Assembly (NCBI GenBank): GCA_038042195.1
Contig: JBBTET010000021.1
Span: 1 to 64,000 of the forward strand
Length of the DNA: 64,000 nucleotides
Direction: 5' to 3'
Origin: JACRIM01 sp038042195
GTDB taxonomy: Bacteria; Planctomycetota; Phycisphaerae; UBA1845; UTPLA1
The notes under the pieces: generated by a model
What the model saw: only the letters and a program-made list of their open reading frames with translations
Database searches by the model: none
Told to the model about the DNA's origin: nothing
Translations under genes and position numbers: made by a program
Part shown: positions 34,214 to 43,366 of the stretch, piece by piece
How positions within the stretch are numbered: position 1 is the stretch's first letter
Layout: each line of letters begins with the position of its first letter

Positions 34214-35950
34214 TCAGGGCGCGGTCAGCAGTGCATTCACCATGCCGGGCACGTCGGCGATGCCAAGCGTGCCGCTGGCGTCGAAGTCTCCCTTGCAGAT
34301 TTCAAGGGTGGTCGGTGTGCCGAGCATGGCGCTGCAGAAGCGTTGGATGTCTGCGGCGTTGAAGAACGTGTCGGCGTTGAGGTCGCCCATCGGAGGCGGG
34401 CAACAGGCGACTGCGCAGACGGTGTTCGGGCCTTTCCAGGTGCTGCCGCCGATGAGAGCGCACTGGGCGGGCTGGAGATTGTTGATGCAGCTCGCGCCGT
34501 TGTTAAAGCAGCAGGCACCGATGGGGATGGGGCAATTGGCCTGGGCACAGGTCTGGCCGTTGTAATAGACGCCGCCCTGCGCGCCGCAGCCGGCTGGCGT
34601 GGCGGCCTCGGTGCAATTGCCGAGCGGCATGCAGCATGCACCGGTGGGGCAGGTCGCGCCGTTGCATTGATATGCCGGGCCTTGCCAGACGCTTCCGCCG
34701 ATCTGGTTGCAATCAGTCTTGATGAGGTTGATGCAGGAGGAGCCGCCGAAGCAGCACGCGCCGGTGCAGGGGTTGCTGGTGCAGTTCGTGTTATCGCCCT
34801 TGTAGAAGCCGCCGAGCGTGGCGCAGTCAGTGGACAACTGATTATTCAAACAGCTCCCATCCGGCATACAGCACGCGCCGAGGACCGGGCAGGTAAAAGT
34901 GCCGCAAGAGGTCGTCGGGCCGTTCCAGAGTCCGCCTCCGCCTTCGCAGGCGGCCTTAGTCTGCTGTTGGCAGGTGCCGTTGGCATAGCAACAGGCGCCG
35001 CTGCATGTGACGCCGCCGCACGTCGTGTTATCTCCCTTGTAGGCCCCGCCTGCCGCCATGCAATCGTCACGGCTTTGAGTATTGGCGCAGGTTCCATCGG
35101 GCAGGCAGCAGGCTCCCTTGCATAGATCAACGGTGCAGGGCACAACGACGCCCTTGAATGAGCCGCCGGCCGTTTGGCATGCGCCGGCGTTCAATTGAGT
35201 GCATGTCCCGTCATTCATGCAGCAGGCCCCGTCGCAGGTGTTTGCGTTGCAGGTCGTGTCGTTGCCGCGATAGGAACCGCTCATGCTGGTGCATTGCGTC
35301 TGCGTTTTGATTTGACAGACTCCCGTTGGCAGGCAGCAGGCGCCTTGCGACTCGGTGCAATCGACCACTGCGCGGATGACGAAGTCGCCGGAGACGCCCA
35401 ACAGGCACGAACTAACCCATCCGAATCCAATTGCATTGATGGCGTTCTTGCCGCCTTGGCAACCGACATCGGTGACGACGCTGGGGCCGTTACCGGGATC
35501 GGGGGTATTGAGAAATCGAAACGAGACGATGAAGACCTGTCCGGTCGTCACGGGCACATTGAGTGGGATGGTTTGGCCTTCATCAAGGTAGCGGAACTCA
35601 TTGAGGAAGCCATCATTCATGACCGGCCCCTGGAGGAATGCGAGTTGCGAGCCGGGGTTTGGGAAGGTGCCTCCATTGAAGATGGTAATGCTGTCTTCGA
35701 TGGTTTGGCCTGTGCCGCCGGTGGCCGATCGCCAAAGGACTTGCACGGCGACGATCGTGCCATTGCAGGGGGAGGTGAGCCAGGCGGCTGCGCTTTCGTT
35801 TTCTGCGAAGCCAGCCTGAATCGTGCCGGAGCCGCCGCCGGCGAGCGAGTCGTTTTGGACGGTGACTTCGTTGGCCCGAATTGAGCCTGCGAAGAGGCTC
35901 AGTGCAATGATGAGGGACCAAGTGCAACCGCGCGATAGGACTTGACGCAT
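34214..35950 (-). CDS. Secreted Cys-rich GACC-repeat protein with dockerin-like tail
   Basis: The 578-residue protein has a signal peptide (LIIALSLFAGSIRA), a beta-rich domain of about 180 residues, then eight tandem repeats of roughly 38-42 residues of the form GACCxPDGxC...C...GGxYKGDNTxC...C, and a last partial ACC unit. Each repeat carries about six Cys, probably disulfide-bonded. The end is an EF-hand-like tail (MGDLNADTFFNAADIQRF, GDFDASGTLGIADVPGMV). A surface or extracellular structural role is inferred. The ATG at 35950 has GGAGG seven bases upstream. Confidence 0.85.
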   Translation of the reverse strand: MRQVLSRGCTWSLIIALSLFAGSIRANEVTVQNDSLAGGGSGTIQAGFAENESAAAWLTSPCNGTIVAVQVLWRSATGGTGQTIEDSITIFNGGTFPNPGSQLAFLQGPVMNDGFLNEFRYLDEGQTIPLNVPVTTGQVFIVSFRFLNTPDPGNGPSVVTDVGCQGGKNAINAIGFGWVSSCLLGVSGDFVIRAVVDCTESQGACCLPTGVCQIKTQTQCTSMSGSYRGNDTTCNANTCDGACCMNDGTCTQLNAGACQTAGGSFKGVVVPCTVDLCKGACCLPDGTCANTQSRDDCMAAGGAYKGDNTTCGGVTCSGACCYANGTCQQQTKAACEGGGGLWNGPTTSCGTFTCPVLGACCMPDGSCLNNQLSTDCATLGGFYKGDNTNCTSNPCTGACCFGGSSCINLIKTDCNQIGGSVWQGPAYQCNGATCPTGACCMPLGNCTEAATPAGCGAQGGVYYNGQTCAQANCPIPIGACCFNNGASCINNLQPAQCALIGGSTWKGPNTVCAVACCPPPMGDLNADTFFNAADIQRFCSAMLGTPTTLEICKGDFDASGTLGIADVPGMVNALLTAP

Positions 35951-36073
35951 CTTCCATCCTCCCAGTCGGCGCATCGGCCCTCGCGCGGAATCTCCCTGAC
36001 CATTATTCCACTTTCGAGGTCATAATTCAATGGGAGTGGGAAGAAACCCGCCCTTCGAGCGAGCCAAGGGGAT

Positions 36074-36934
36074 TTAGAGGCTTTCGATGATGTCGATTCG
36101 GTCGCCGATGTCCAAGCGGGTACGGGACTTTTCGGCCCATCGTTCGGCATCGGATTTGGCGTCGAAGATCGTGAAGAGGCAACTTCCGCTCCCGGTCATG
36201 CGTACGGGGCGACCATCGATTGTGTTGAGATCGGCGTGAAGGGTTCTCAGGCGCGGCTCCAGATCGAAGGCTGCGGGTTCAAGATCGTTGAAGAGGTGCG
36301 GGGCGAGTTCGTCGGCGGGCCGCGAAGAGGCAAGCCAGGGTTTGTGGTCTCCGTGGATCGGTTGGCTCAATCGCGAATGACGACGGTATACGTCTACCGT
36401 CGAGAGGGCGAACGATGGGATGATGAGCGCGATCCAGCCTTGCCAACTTGACGGGAGCAAGTCGAGGATCTCACCACGTCCGCGAACGATGACCGGGCGC
36501 GGATCGAGGAAAAGCCGCACGTCTGACCCGAGCGCGGCGGCGATGGTGGTGAGACGTGCGATGGGCCAGTTGAGATTCCAGAGCGTGTTTAGAGCGAGTA
36601 GCGTGGCGGCGGCGTCGCTACTGCCACCGCCGAGGCCAGCGCCGACGGGGATGCACTTGTCGAGAGTGACATGGGCATGGCACGACCGACCGGCTTCCGT
36701 GGCCAGTGCATGCGCGGCTTTCGCAATCAAATTCGTCTCGTCCGCCGCAACGGTGGGGTGGGCCGGGCGAATCGCCAATTGCCAGTTGCTCGACTCGGCG
36801 AAGGTCAATGTGTCGTACAGCGCGATGGGCGTGATCCACGATTCGATTTCGTGGAAGCCGTCGGGGCGTCGGCCGCGAATCGCCAGCGACAGATTGATCT
36901 TGGCGGGCGTTTTCAGTTGCATCGCACTGTTCAT
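36074..36934 (-). CDS. ispE: 4-diphosphocytidyl-2-C-methyl-D-erythritol kinase
   Basis: A GHMP kinase of the MEP isoprenoid pathway, phosphorylating CDP-methylerythritol. The 286-residue protein has the KTPAKINLSLAI start, RPDGFHEIES, the ATP loop PVGAGLGGGSSDAAA, ALGSDVRLFL and the C-terminal MTGSGSCLF. Start is either the first ATG (36934) or the second five codons in; the second fits the family better. It lies 21 bp after the Gly-rich lipoprotein gene on the same strand. Confidence 0.93.
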   Translation of the reverse strand: MNSAMQLKTPAKINLSLAIRGRRPDGFHEIESWITPIALYDTLTFAESSNWQLAIRPAHPTVAADETNLIAKAAHALATEAGRSCHAHVTLDKCIPVGAGLGGGSSDAAATLLALNTLWNLNWPIARLTTIAAALGSDVRLFLDPRPVIVRGRGEILDLLPSSWQGWIALIIPSFALSTVDVYRRHSRLSQPIHGDHKPWLASSRPADELAPHLFNDLEPAAFDLEPRLRTLHADLNTIDGRPVRMTGSGSCLFTIFDAKSDAERWAEKSRTRLDIGDRIDIIESL

Positions 36935-36955
36935 TGTGACAATGAGGATAGCGGA

Positions 36956-38014
36956 TCAGAACAGCGACGTCGGGTCGGCGGTCGTGGAGAGCGAGTGCCC
37001 CGCGAATCCCGCGGAAGCCGAAAACGGTGTGCCGGGGACGCCTGTGTCGACCGGCCCGCCCTGGCCTCCGCCTCCGCCGCACGCCCCGCCGCCACCGCCG
37101 CCGACTCGGAGGACCGTCAGGATCGACCCCGCGCCGCCAAGCGCGCCGGCACCGCCGCCGGTGATGTCGACCGTGCCGAGCGTGGTCGTCGGGGTGAGCA
37201 GATGAATGATGCCGCCGCCCCCTCCCCCGCCGGGGCCGCGCGAGGTGTCGCTGGCACCGCCCGCGCCGCCTTTGACGGTGATCGATCCGCTGTTGGTGAC
37301 GGTGCCCGGCGATGCGAGGATGACCACGCCTCCTGCTCCGCCGCCTTTGCCGGCCGTGCCCGCCGCGCCAAGTGCGGAGATGGTGGCACCCGTTGCGTTG
37401 ACGATCGCGGTACGGGCGAGGATGGTCACGGTTCCACCGCCTGCGCCGCCTGCGCCGGAGTTCGAACCTGCGCCGCCACCGCCACCAATGACGCCAGGGT
37501 TCAGCACGTTGCGCGCCTCGGTGATTGCCAGCCCCGTGCCGGCGCGACCGCCGGCGCGAAGCAGCGTCTCGTCGCCGATCTCTCCGCTGGAGGCCGCGCT
37601 GCTGCTGACGCCGCCCGAGGGCGCGTTGTTGGAGCCGTCGGAGCCATCGCCGAAGTGGCCCTGGCCGGCGGTGGATGCGACGGCGATAACGGACACCGCG
37701 CCGTTGTTGGTGAAGGTGCCGGTGCAGCGGATGATTGTGCCGCTGGGGACGAAAACAGTGGAGCCAGATGGAATGGTGACGTCGGTGAACTGCAAATTGC
37801 CATTGGTCGCGATGGTGGTGAAGAATGCGGAGAGGCCGGCGGGCGCGGTGAGCGCGCCGGCGGAGCCGTCACCATAGATTCGGAGCGAGCCATCCGCGCC
37901 TGCCGGACCGATGGGTCCGATCACGCCGGGGTCCACGGGGCAGCCGCCCATGAGCAACGGGAATCCGGCGAGGAATGGTAGGCACACAAGGCGCGGGCCG
38001 CGAATGGCGAACAT
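36956..38014 (-). CDS. Gly-rich repeat lipoprotein
   Basis: A 352-residue protein with a lipoprotein-like signal (PFLAGFPLLMGGC) and a collagen-like GPIGPAGADG stretch, then a long Gly/Ala/Thr/Ser-rich body with repeated short strands, such as GTVTNSGSITVKGG and TTLGTVDITGGGAG. The pattern resembles beta-helix or autotransporter-like stalks. It is an envelope or surface protein of unknown function. GGAGG lies six bases before the ATG at 38014. Base composition makes the opposite strand open for hundreds of codons, but this strand has the signal peptide and ribosome site. Confidence 0.75.
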   Translation of the reverse strand: MFAIRGPRLVCLPFLAGFPLLMGGCPVDPGVIGPIGPAGADGSLRIYGDGSAGALTAPAGLSAFFTTIATNGNLQFTDVTIPSGSTVFVPSGTIIRCTGTFTNNGAVSVIAVASTAGQGHFGDGSDGSNNAPSGGVSSSAASSGEIGDETLLRAGGRAGTGLAITEARNVLNPGVIGGGGGAGSNSGAGGAGGGTVTILARTAIVNATGATISALGAAGTAGKGGGAGGVVILASPGTVTNSGSITVKGGAGGASDTSRGPGGGGGGGIIHLLTPTTTLGTVDITGGGAGALGGAGSILTVLRVGGGGGGACGGGGGQGGPVDTGVPGTPFSASAGFAGHSLSTTADPTSLF

Positions 38015-38128
38015 TGAAGACCTCCGGACGCGAGGCGACGATTCGGGCAATAAGGTAAGTCGGGACAGAATATCCCACAAGACTGTTGCTGGAAGCGGGG
38101 TCAGATTGTGGGTAGTCTGATGGATCAT

Positions 38129-38211
38129 GGGCGTGTGGCGGAATGGCAGACGCTGGGGATTTAAAATCCCCTGTCCGAAAGGACGTGCGGGTTCAAATCC
38201 CGCCTCGCCCA
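38129..38211 (+). tRNA. tRNA-Leu(UAA)
   Basis: An 83-nt cloverleaf with a long variable arm (TGTCCGAAAGGACGT), as in class II tRNAs. The anticodon stem GGGGA/TCCCC encloses loop TTTAAAA with anticodon TAA. The T arm is GCGGG-TTCAAAT-CCCGC and the acceptor GGGCGTG pairs with CTCGCCC with one mismatch. The discriminator is A. CCA is not encoded. Confidence 0.93.
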
Positions 38212-38220
38212 GTGGAAGAG

Positions 38221-38392
38221 TGAAACCACAGATTTCGCAGATGACGCAGATGTAGTTCAAAAGGAAATGGCGCGGAGGCACAAAGGGGCAGGAAGACGAA
38301 TGGACAATAGAGATCGAGGTCAACTCTGGTTTCGAGGGTCGGCGTGATAGTCGAAGGTGGTGGGTTGAGGACAACCGCACCCTACGAGGCGC
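38221..38392. repeat. Recurrent intergenic phrases shared with the 0.4-1.1 kb region
   Basis: No gene between the tRNA and the TPR gene. It contains 'ccacagatttcgcagatgac' (38225-38244), a 'ggaggcacaaagg' phrase (38274-38286) and 'ggtgggttgaggacaac' followed by cgcaccctac (38359-38385). Their reverse complements or close variants occur near 440-560, 488-515, 770-800 and 1050-1130. Confidence 0.5.
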
Positions 38393-38469
38393 GGCCCGGC
38401 TTCTCAGGTGAACAATTTGCTGGTGAGTGAGCGAAGAGATAGCATTGGATCGCTCACGGGAGGCCGAAC

Positions 38470-39580
38470 ATGAACCGTCACATTCATAGTTTGTTTGCCG
38501 TTGTGGTCCTGCTTTGCGTGACCCCCGCAGCCCCATGCCTTGCTCAATCGACATTGTGGGACGTGTATATCACGGATGGCAATCAGGCAAAGGATCACGG
38601 CCAGTATGCCAAGGCGCTCAAGCTCTACACGCTCGCCCTCGAAGAAGCGGAGAAGTTCGGCCCGACCGATCCGCGCTTGGCAACCAGCCTGAACAATCTG
38701 GCGGGGCTGTACGACACGCAAGGCGATTACGCCAAGGCAGAGCCGCTGTACAAGCGGTCGCTGGCGATCTATGAGAAGGCCCTCGGTCCCGATCATCCCA
38801 ACGTGGCGACCAGCCTGAACAATCTGGCGGAGCTGTACCGTACTCAAGGCGATTACGCCAAGGCGGAGCCGCTGTTCAAGCGGTCGCTGGCGATCGGTGA
38901 GAAGGCCCTCGGTCCCGATCATCCCAAAGTGGCGACCAGCCTGAACAATCTGGCGGAGCTGTACCGTACTCAAGGCGATTACGCCAAGGCAGAGCCGCTG
39001 TACAAGCGGTCGCTGGCGATCGGTGAGAAGGCCCTCGGTCCCGATCNNNNNNNNNNNNNNNNNNNNNNNNNNNNNNNNNNNNNNNNNNNNNNNNNNNNNN
39101 NNNNNNNNNNNNNNNNNNNNNNNNNNNNNNNNNNNNNNNNNNNNNNCGGAGCCGCTGTACAAGCGGTCGCTGGCGATCCGTGAGAAGGCCCTCGGTCCCG
39201 ATCACCCCAGCGTGGCGACCAGCCTGAACAATCTGGCGTTGTTGTACGACACGCAAGGCGATTACGTTAGGGCGGAGCCGCTGTACAAGCGGTCGCTGGC
39301 GATCCGTGAGAAGGCCCTCGGCCCCGATCACCCCAGCGTGGCAACCAGCCTGAACAATCTGGCGACTCTGTACCACACACAAAGTGATTACGCCAAGGCG
39401 GAGCCGCTGTTCAAGCGATCGCTGGCGATTAGTGAAAAGGCCCTCGGTCCCGATCATCCCGACGTGGCGACCACGCTCGAAAACTATGCTCTCCTGCTTG
39501 AGAAAACAAAACGGCAGGCCGAGGCCGACAAGCTCAAGCAGCGCGCCGCGAAGATTCGCAAGGACAAGAGCAAGTCCTGA
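38470..39580 (+). CDS. Secreted TPR protein with kinesin-light-chain-type repeats, interrupted by an assembly gap
   Basis: A signal peptide (SLFAVVVLLCVTPAAPCLAQ) precedes tandem 42-residue TPR units of the form VATSLNNLAxLYxTQGDYAKAEPLYKRSLAIxEKALGPDHP. Four units lie before and three after a run of 100 N, and a short charged tail ends the protein. The two halves are in different frames only because 100 N is an arbitrary length: filling with 69+126n bases restores one frame. The unit count is therefore unknown. TPR proteins mediate protein-protein contacts; the partner is unknown. Confidence 0.85.
38690..39476 (+). repeat. Tandem 126-bp repeat array of the TPR gene
   Basis: Units of 126 bp (42 codons) are nearly identical at the nucleotide level, with changes mainly at a few codons such as GGT/CGT/TAT after GCGATC. 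Such near-identity suggests recent unit duplication or homogenisation and explains why the assembly failed inside it. Confidence 0.85.
39047..39146. other. Assembly gap (100 N)
   Basis: Exactly 100 N lie between two near-identical repeat units. The number is a scaffolding placeholder: the bases flanking it are in phase only if the missing length is 69+126n. Confidence 0.97.
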
Positions 39581-39624
39581 TCGCCTGCAAACAATCTATG
39601 AGTGCCTCTTACAACCAGGGAAAC

Positions 39625-39645
39625 GCACCGACTAATAGTCGGTGC
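39625..39645. repeat. Palindromic GCACCGACTA element
   Basis: A perfect 10-bp inverted repeat (GCACCGACTA, one-base centre, TAGTCGGTGC) lies in the gap between the TPR gene and the cyclase gene. Similar palindromes with the same core occur twice at 49120-49186. Confidence 0.6.
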
Positions 39646-39764
39646 CACAAGGGTTTTAGGACGCACAATTAGTTGGTTCCACGGTTACGCTTCGGTCGAT
39701 GCTGCGACCTTTACTACACCCCCGCCACGGCGGGAAGGCTGCGGGCGGACGCTTCTAATCCGGG

Positions 39765-41072
39765 TTAGACGCTGCCGGAGCCGACGACCCAGAAGCGATT
39801 CTTGCCGGCGCGTTTTGCGGAGAGCAGGGCTTCGTCGGCGGCTTCGATGAGATGCTCGGCGGATTGGGCCTGCCAGGGGAAGTGGGCGAGGCCGCCGCTG
39901 ATTGTTAAGTGCCCCACTGCTTCGGGACCGAGTCTGGGAAATGAGTGTTTGCGGAGGGCCTCGCGGAATCGCTGCAGTACGGTGACGATGCCTTCGGGGT
40001 GTTGCGAGCCGGCAACGCGCGGGCCTTCGGGACTCCAAAAGACCACGACGAACTCGTCGCCGCCATAGCGGGCCACCATGTCGCCTTTGCGGCAACTGTT
40101 CACGAAAAGCTGGCCGACATCGCGGAGAATCTCATCTCCCGCGTCGTGGCCATAGGTGTCGTTGAAGCGTTTGAAGTCGTCGATGTCGAAGACAAGGGCC
40201 GTGACGGTGCTGCGCGTGTCGCGGGCCTCGGCGAGTGTGCGATTGAGGAAGTCGAGCAACTGTCGACGATTGGGCAGCCCGGTGAGGTCGTCGGTATTGG
40301 AAAGCAGACGCCAGGCCTCGGAGCGGCGGCCGGTGTCGTGCATACGGGCGAAGAGGACGGCGTAGTGGCGCAGCTTGGCGGTGTCTTCGTGGGTGTAGCC
40401 GCCGGCGCAGCGCGGGCCGACGCGAATCTGGCCAACACGTTCGTCGGCAAGGACAATCGGCTCAACAAGGATTCCATCGAAGTCGGCGGTCGGTTGGAGC
40501 GAGGCGCGACCGGTGCGACCGGCAAGGACGACGGTGGCGCTTTCGGAATTGAGCGCAGTACAGATCAGCGACGCCATCGCATCAAGCACGGCGGGCGAGC
40601 CTTCGGCAAGCATGGGCAGGACATCCGCGAGTCGGGCGAGTTCTTCGACGGAAGGAGTGGGCGCGACGATGGGCGTCTCGGTCCAGCGGCGCTGCGTGCG
40701 GCGCGATGGGATGCGCAGGGCACGTTCGAGATCGATGGAGTCCGGCGGGAAGATGACGTAATCATCGGCACCATGATTCAGCAGCCGACGACCAACTTGT
40801 TCATGGGCCGGCTCACAACAGAAGACGACGGGGGCCTCTCCAGCGACGGACTTCATCGCGGCCATCGCAGCCTCGGGCTTGCGACAAGCAAGATCGTGGC
40901 CGACGAGCACGGCGCGAGTGGGGCTTCGCGGGATTTCGGCGACGGCCTCAAGATAGGAATGCACGCCTTCGATTCGCTGCGGGGCGAAACAGTCTGCGAC
41001 GACGGGGCCGAGGCGTTGCACGTCGGCGACGACGAGAAGGCGGCTTTCGGTGGTTGGGAGCGGAGGCGTCAT
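39765..41072 (-). CDS. Soluble diguanylate cyclase with receiver-like and GAF-like regions
   Basis: The 435-residue protein has no membrane helix. The first 120 residues look like a response-regulator receiver fold (LLVVADVQ start, RAVLVGHDLA, PVVFCCEP) but without a clear phospho-acceptor Asp. A middle region resembles a GAF domain (LADVLPMLAEGSPAVLDAMASLI). The GGDEF domain is intact (ARYGGDEFVVVF) with RKGD five residues upstream as inhibitory site. Its ATG overlaps the end of the next gene by 4 bp. Confidence 0.88.
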   Translation of the reverse strand: MTPPLPTTESRLLVVADVQRLGPVVADCFAPQRIEGVHSYLEAVAEIPRSPTRAVLVGHDLACRKPEAAMAAMKSVAGEAPVVFCCEPAHEQVGRRLLNHGADDYVIFPPDSIDLERALRIPSRRTQRRWTETPIVAPTPSVEELARLADVLPMLAEGSPAVLDAMASLICTALNSESATVVLAGRTGRASLQPTADFDGILVEPIVLADERVGQIRVGPRCAGGYTHEDTAKLRHYAVLFARMHDTGRRSEAWRLLSNTDDLTGLPNRRQLLDFLNRTLAEARDTRSTVTALVFDIDDFKRFNDTYGHDAGDEILRDVGQLFVNSCRKGDMVARYGGDEFVVVFWSPEGPRVAGSQHPEGIVTVLQRFREALRKHSFPRLGPEAVGHLTISGGLAHFPWQAQSAEHLIEAADEALLSAKRAGKNRFWVVGSGSV

Positions 41073-41710
41073 AGTTGCGGGCCTCCGTTGCCGTCGGTCT
41101 CATCGAGCAACGCATCAAGCTCTTCGGGGGTTAGTTGAGAGTCGACAGTGTTGCGTGGCTCGACCGGAGAGCCTGGCGGAACACGGCTTGGAGGACGGCG
41201 GGCTGGTACGGCGTCGCTGCCGGAGGACATGCGATGACGCACGGCATCGTGAAGCGATGGTTGCGCGGGGTCGGTCTCGATCACGCCATCGGTAGAGAGC
41301 GGAAGGCGTGACTCAATCAATGGTAGAGACGCGGTCGACTCGGCAAGAATGACTTGGGCGGTGGACACCGATTCAATGAGAACAGCCATCTCCAGCGTTT
41401 GAAGATCGGGGCGACCGAGTCGGACCAGGGCTTGCGACGTGCCGGTGAGCCAGGGGATGTCGACCTGCGCTTCGGGGAAGTAGCGCGGGACGAGTTGGCC
41501 GAAGGCCATCTCGGGGGAATCGAGACTCCGCACGTCGAGGAGGACGCGGTCGAAGCGCTCGCCAAGGGACAGCCGTGCCATGGCGGCAAAGACGTCGGGC
41601 ACGAGATCGACGCGCGAACCGATCTCGACCAGCGGGTCCATCGCCTCGCGCAAGGCGTCGGCGCGGGCGTCGGAGATGAGCATGAAGGTGTGTGAAGCCG
41701 TTTGGCGCAT
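41069..41710 (-). CDS. Receiver-like protein upstream of the diguanylate cyclase
   Basis: A protein of about 213 residues without membrane helices. The first 120 residues alternate strands and helices as in a CheY-like fold (FMLISDARADALREAM, RFDRVLLDVRSLDSPEMAF, VDIPWLTG); LLDVRS could hold a phospho-acceptor Asp, but the N-terminal acidic pair is weak. The rest is Pro/Ser-rich and ends with LTPEELDALLDE, a short helix that may be a docking peptide. Its stop overlaps the cyclase start by 4 bp, suggesting that they act together. The start may be 12 bp earlier (GTG at 41722). Confidence 0.6.
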   Translation of the reverse strand: MRQTASHTFMLISDARADALREAMDPLVEIGSRVDLVPDVFAAMARLSLGERFDRVLLDVRSLDSPEMAFGQLVPRYFPEAQVDIPWLTGTSQALVRLGRPDLQTLEMAVLIESVSTAQVILAESTASLPLIESRLPLSTDGVIETDPAQPSLHDAVRHRMSSGSDAVPARRPPSRVPPGSPVEPRNTVDSQLTPEELDALLDETDGNGGPQL

Positions 41711-41841
41711 GGCGAGTCGCACCGTGCTCGCGTAGTCGTGCCGAGCAGCCTATTCGGACGCAGTGGGAGTTCCCCGCTCTCGAAAGAGTCTATGGAGGGC
41801 GGATTTTCAAGTCAAAGCGTGCGATTGGCCGCAGTATACTA

Positions 41842-43365
41842 ATGAGACATTTGAGCAAATCGACCCACGCCGTATCATCCACCGCCATGATTCTCAGACG
41901 CAGCATTCGGACGTACTTGGGCGGGGTTGGGTTCACACTGGCGTTGGTCGTCGCATGGGCCATGCCGACGCAGGCACGTGGACCGGCCGCTTCGCGCGGC
42001 AATGACCTGGCCGGGCAACTGGAGAAAATCCTAACCAGTCACGGTCAGCCGAAGTCGAAGGTGGGGGCGCGGGTTGTCGAGCTATCCAGTGGCAAGGTGC
42101 TGTTCGATCTGAACGGCGAACAGCCGATGGTACCTGCGAGCAACATGAAGCTCATCGTGATGTGTGCTGCGCTGGATGCGTTGGGCAAGGATTATCAATT
42201 CAAAACGACGCTGGCGATTCGTGCGAATGATCTCGTGGTGATCGGCGGCGGTGACCCGACGCTTGGTGATGAGCGCATTGCGCAGCAGCAGGGCAAGCCG
42301 ATCACCGATCTGTTTCGCACGTGGGCCGCCAAGCTGAAGGCCGCAGGGATTACCCATGTGAAGGGCGACCTGGTCATTGACGATTCGCTCTTTGACAAGC
42401 AGTGGGTGCATCCGAACTGGCCGCCGCCGCAGTTTCAGGCCTGGTACGAGGCACCGATTGGCGGGTTGAACTTCGCGTCGAATTGTCTGGACGTGCGCGT
42501 GCAACCGACGAAGGCGGGGAAGCCGGGCGAGGTGAGCTTTGTGCCGCCAAACGCGCTGTTTGATGTCTCGAACAAATCCGTGACAGGCGGGAAGAGCACC
42601 GTGTCGGCGTCGCGGGTGCGCGGGGGCGACACAATCGTGGTAAGCGGCACGGTGTCGAAGGATTCCAAGCTGGGGCCGATCTCGGTGCGCGATCCGGGGA
42701 TGTACTTCGGTCATGTGTTCAAGACGGTGCTCGCGTCGAACGGCGTGCGCGTCGATGGAAAGGTCGTTCGCAACAGCGGGCGATTGGATGCGACGAAGCT
42801 ACCGGCGGATTGCAGGGTGATTGACACGTACAAGTCACCGCTCACATGGGCGTTGGCTCGATGTGGGAAGCAGAGCCTCGGCATGATGGCGGAGGGGATC
42901 TTGAAGTTGCTCGGCTCGACGACCAGCGGCGTTGGTTCGTGGGACAGCGGCCGCGCGGCGGTGAAGGCGTTTCTCAAGAAGGCCGGCGTCCCGGCGAATC
43001 AGGCGACCCTCGACGACGGAAGCGGCCTCTCGCGCAACAATCGTCTGTCCCCCGCAGCATCAACGTCGGTGCTGCAACACATGTACGCCGCGCCGGGTGG
43101 ACAATTCGAGGCGCTCCTCGATTGCCTGTCTCATGCCGGGATCGACGGCACCCTGGAGAAGCGGATGAAGTTCCCGGAAACGAAGGGGCGCGTCTTCGCG
43201 AAGACGGGCTACATCGACGGCGTGCGCACGCTGGCCGGGTATGTGCAGACGAAATCGGGCAAGTGGCTGGCCTTCGCGTTTTTCTACAATCAGGCGTCAA
43301 GCACCAAGCCGTTGACCAACTTGCAGGATCAGGCATGTCGCGTGTTGGCGACGTACGGCGAGTGA
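41842..43365 (+). CDS. dacB: D-alanyl-D-alanine carboxypeptidase/endopeptidase (PBP4, S13)
   Basis: This periplasmic penicillin-binding protein trims or cuts murein peptides. After a signal peptide (FTLALVVAWAMPTQARG), the S13 motifs are visible: SxxK in PASNMKLIV, SxN in GSGLSRNNRLSP, and KTG in FAKTGYIDGVRTLAGY. The large domain II insertion (residues about 110-300) is present. The ATG at 41842 lacks a ribosome site and overlaps an -10-like TATACT, so leaderless translation or the ATG at 41887 is possible. It converges with the SPASM gene. Confidence 0.92.
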   Translation: MRHLSKSTHAVSSTAMILRRSIRTYLGGVGFTLALVVAWAMPTQARGPAASRGNDLAGQLEKILTSHGQPKSKVGARVVELSSGKVLFDLNGEQPMVPASNMKLIVMCAALDALGKDYQFKTTLAIRANDLVVIGGGDPTLGDERIAQQQGKPITDLFRTWAAKLKAAGITHVKGDLVIDDSLFDKQWVHPNWPPPQFQAWYEAPIGGLNFASNCLDVRVQPTKAGKPGEVSFVPPNALFDVSNKSVTGGKSTVSASRVRGGDTIVVSGTVSKDSKLGPISVRDPGMYFGHVFKTVLASNGVRVDGKVVRNSGRLDATKLPADCRVIDTYKSPLTWALARCGKQSLGMMAEGILKLLGSTTSGVGSWDSGRAAVKAFLKKAGVPANQATLDDGSGLSRNNRLSPAASTSVLQHMYAAPGGQFEALLDCLSHAGIDGTLEKRMKFPETKGRVFAKTGYIDGVRTLAGYVQTKSGKWLAFAFFYNQASSTKPLTNLQDQACRVLATYGE

Positions 43366-43366
43366 G

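Noticed and set aside
34343..35125. A 260-codon Ala/Gly-rich open frame on the plus strand
   Set aside because: It is the complement of the Cys-repeat gene and arises from the repeat codons.
36671..37981. A 436-codon open frame antisense to the Gly-rich lipoprotein and ispE
   Set aside because: The Ala/Gly/Arg-rich translation follows from the GC-rich repeats of the minus-strand gene, which has a signal peptide and ribosome site.
38690..39476. The regular 126-bp array considered as a CRISPR-like or satellite repeat
   Set aside because: The unit is an exact multiple of three and encodes a standard 42-residue TPR; there are no spacers.
39945..41138. A 397-codon open frame antisense to the GGDEF protein
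   Set aside because: The opposite strand carries an intact cyclase; this frame lacks recognisable domains.
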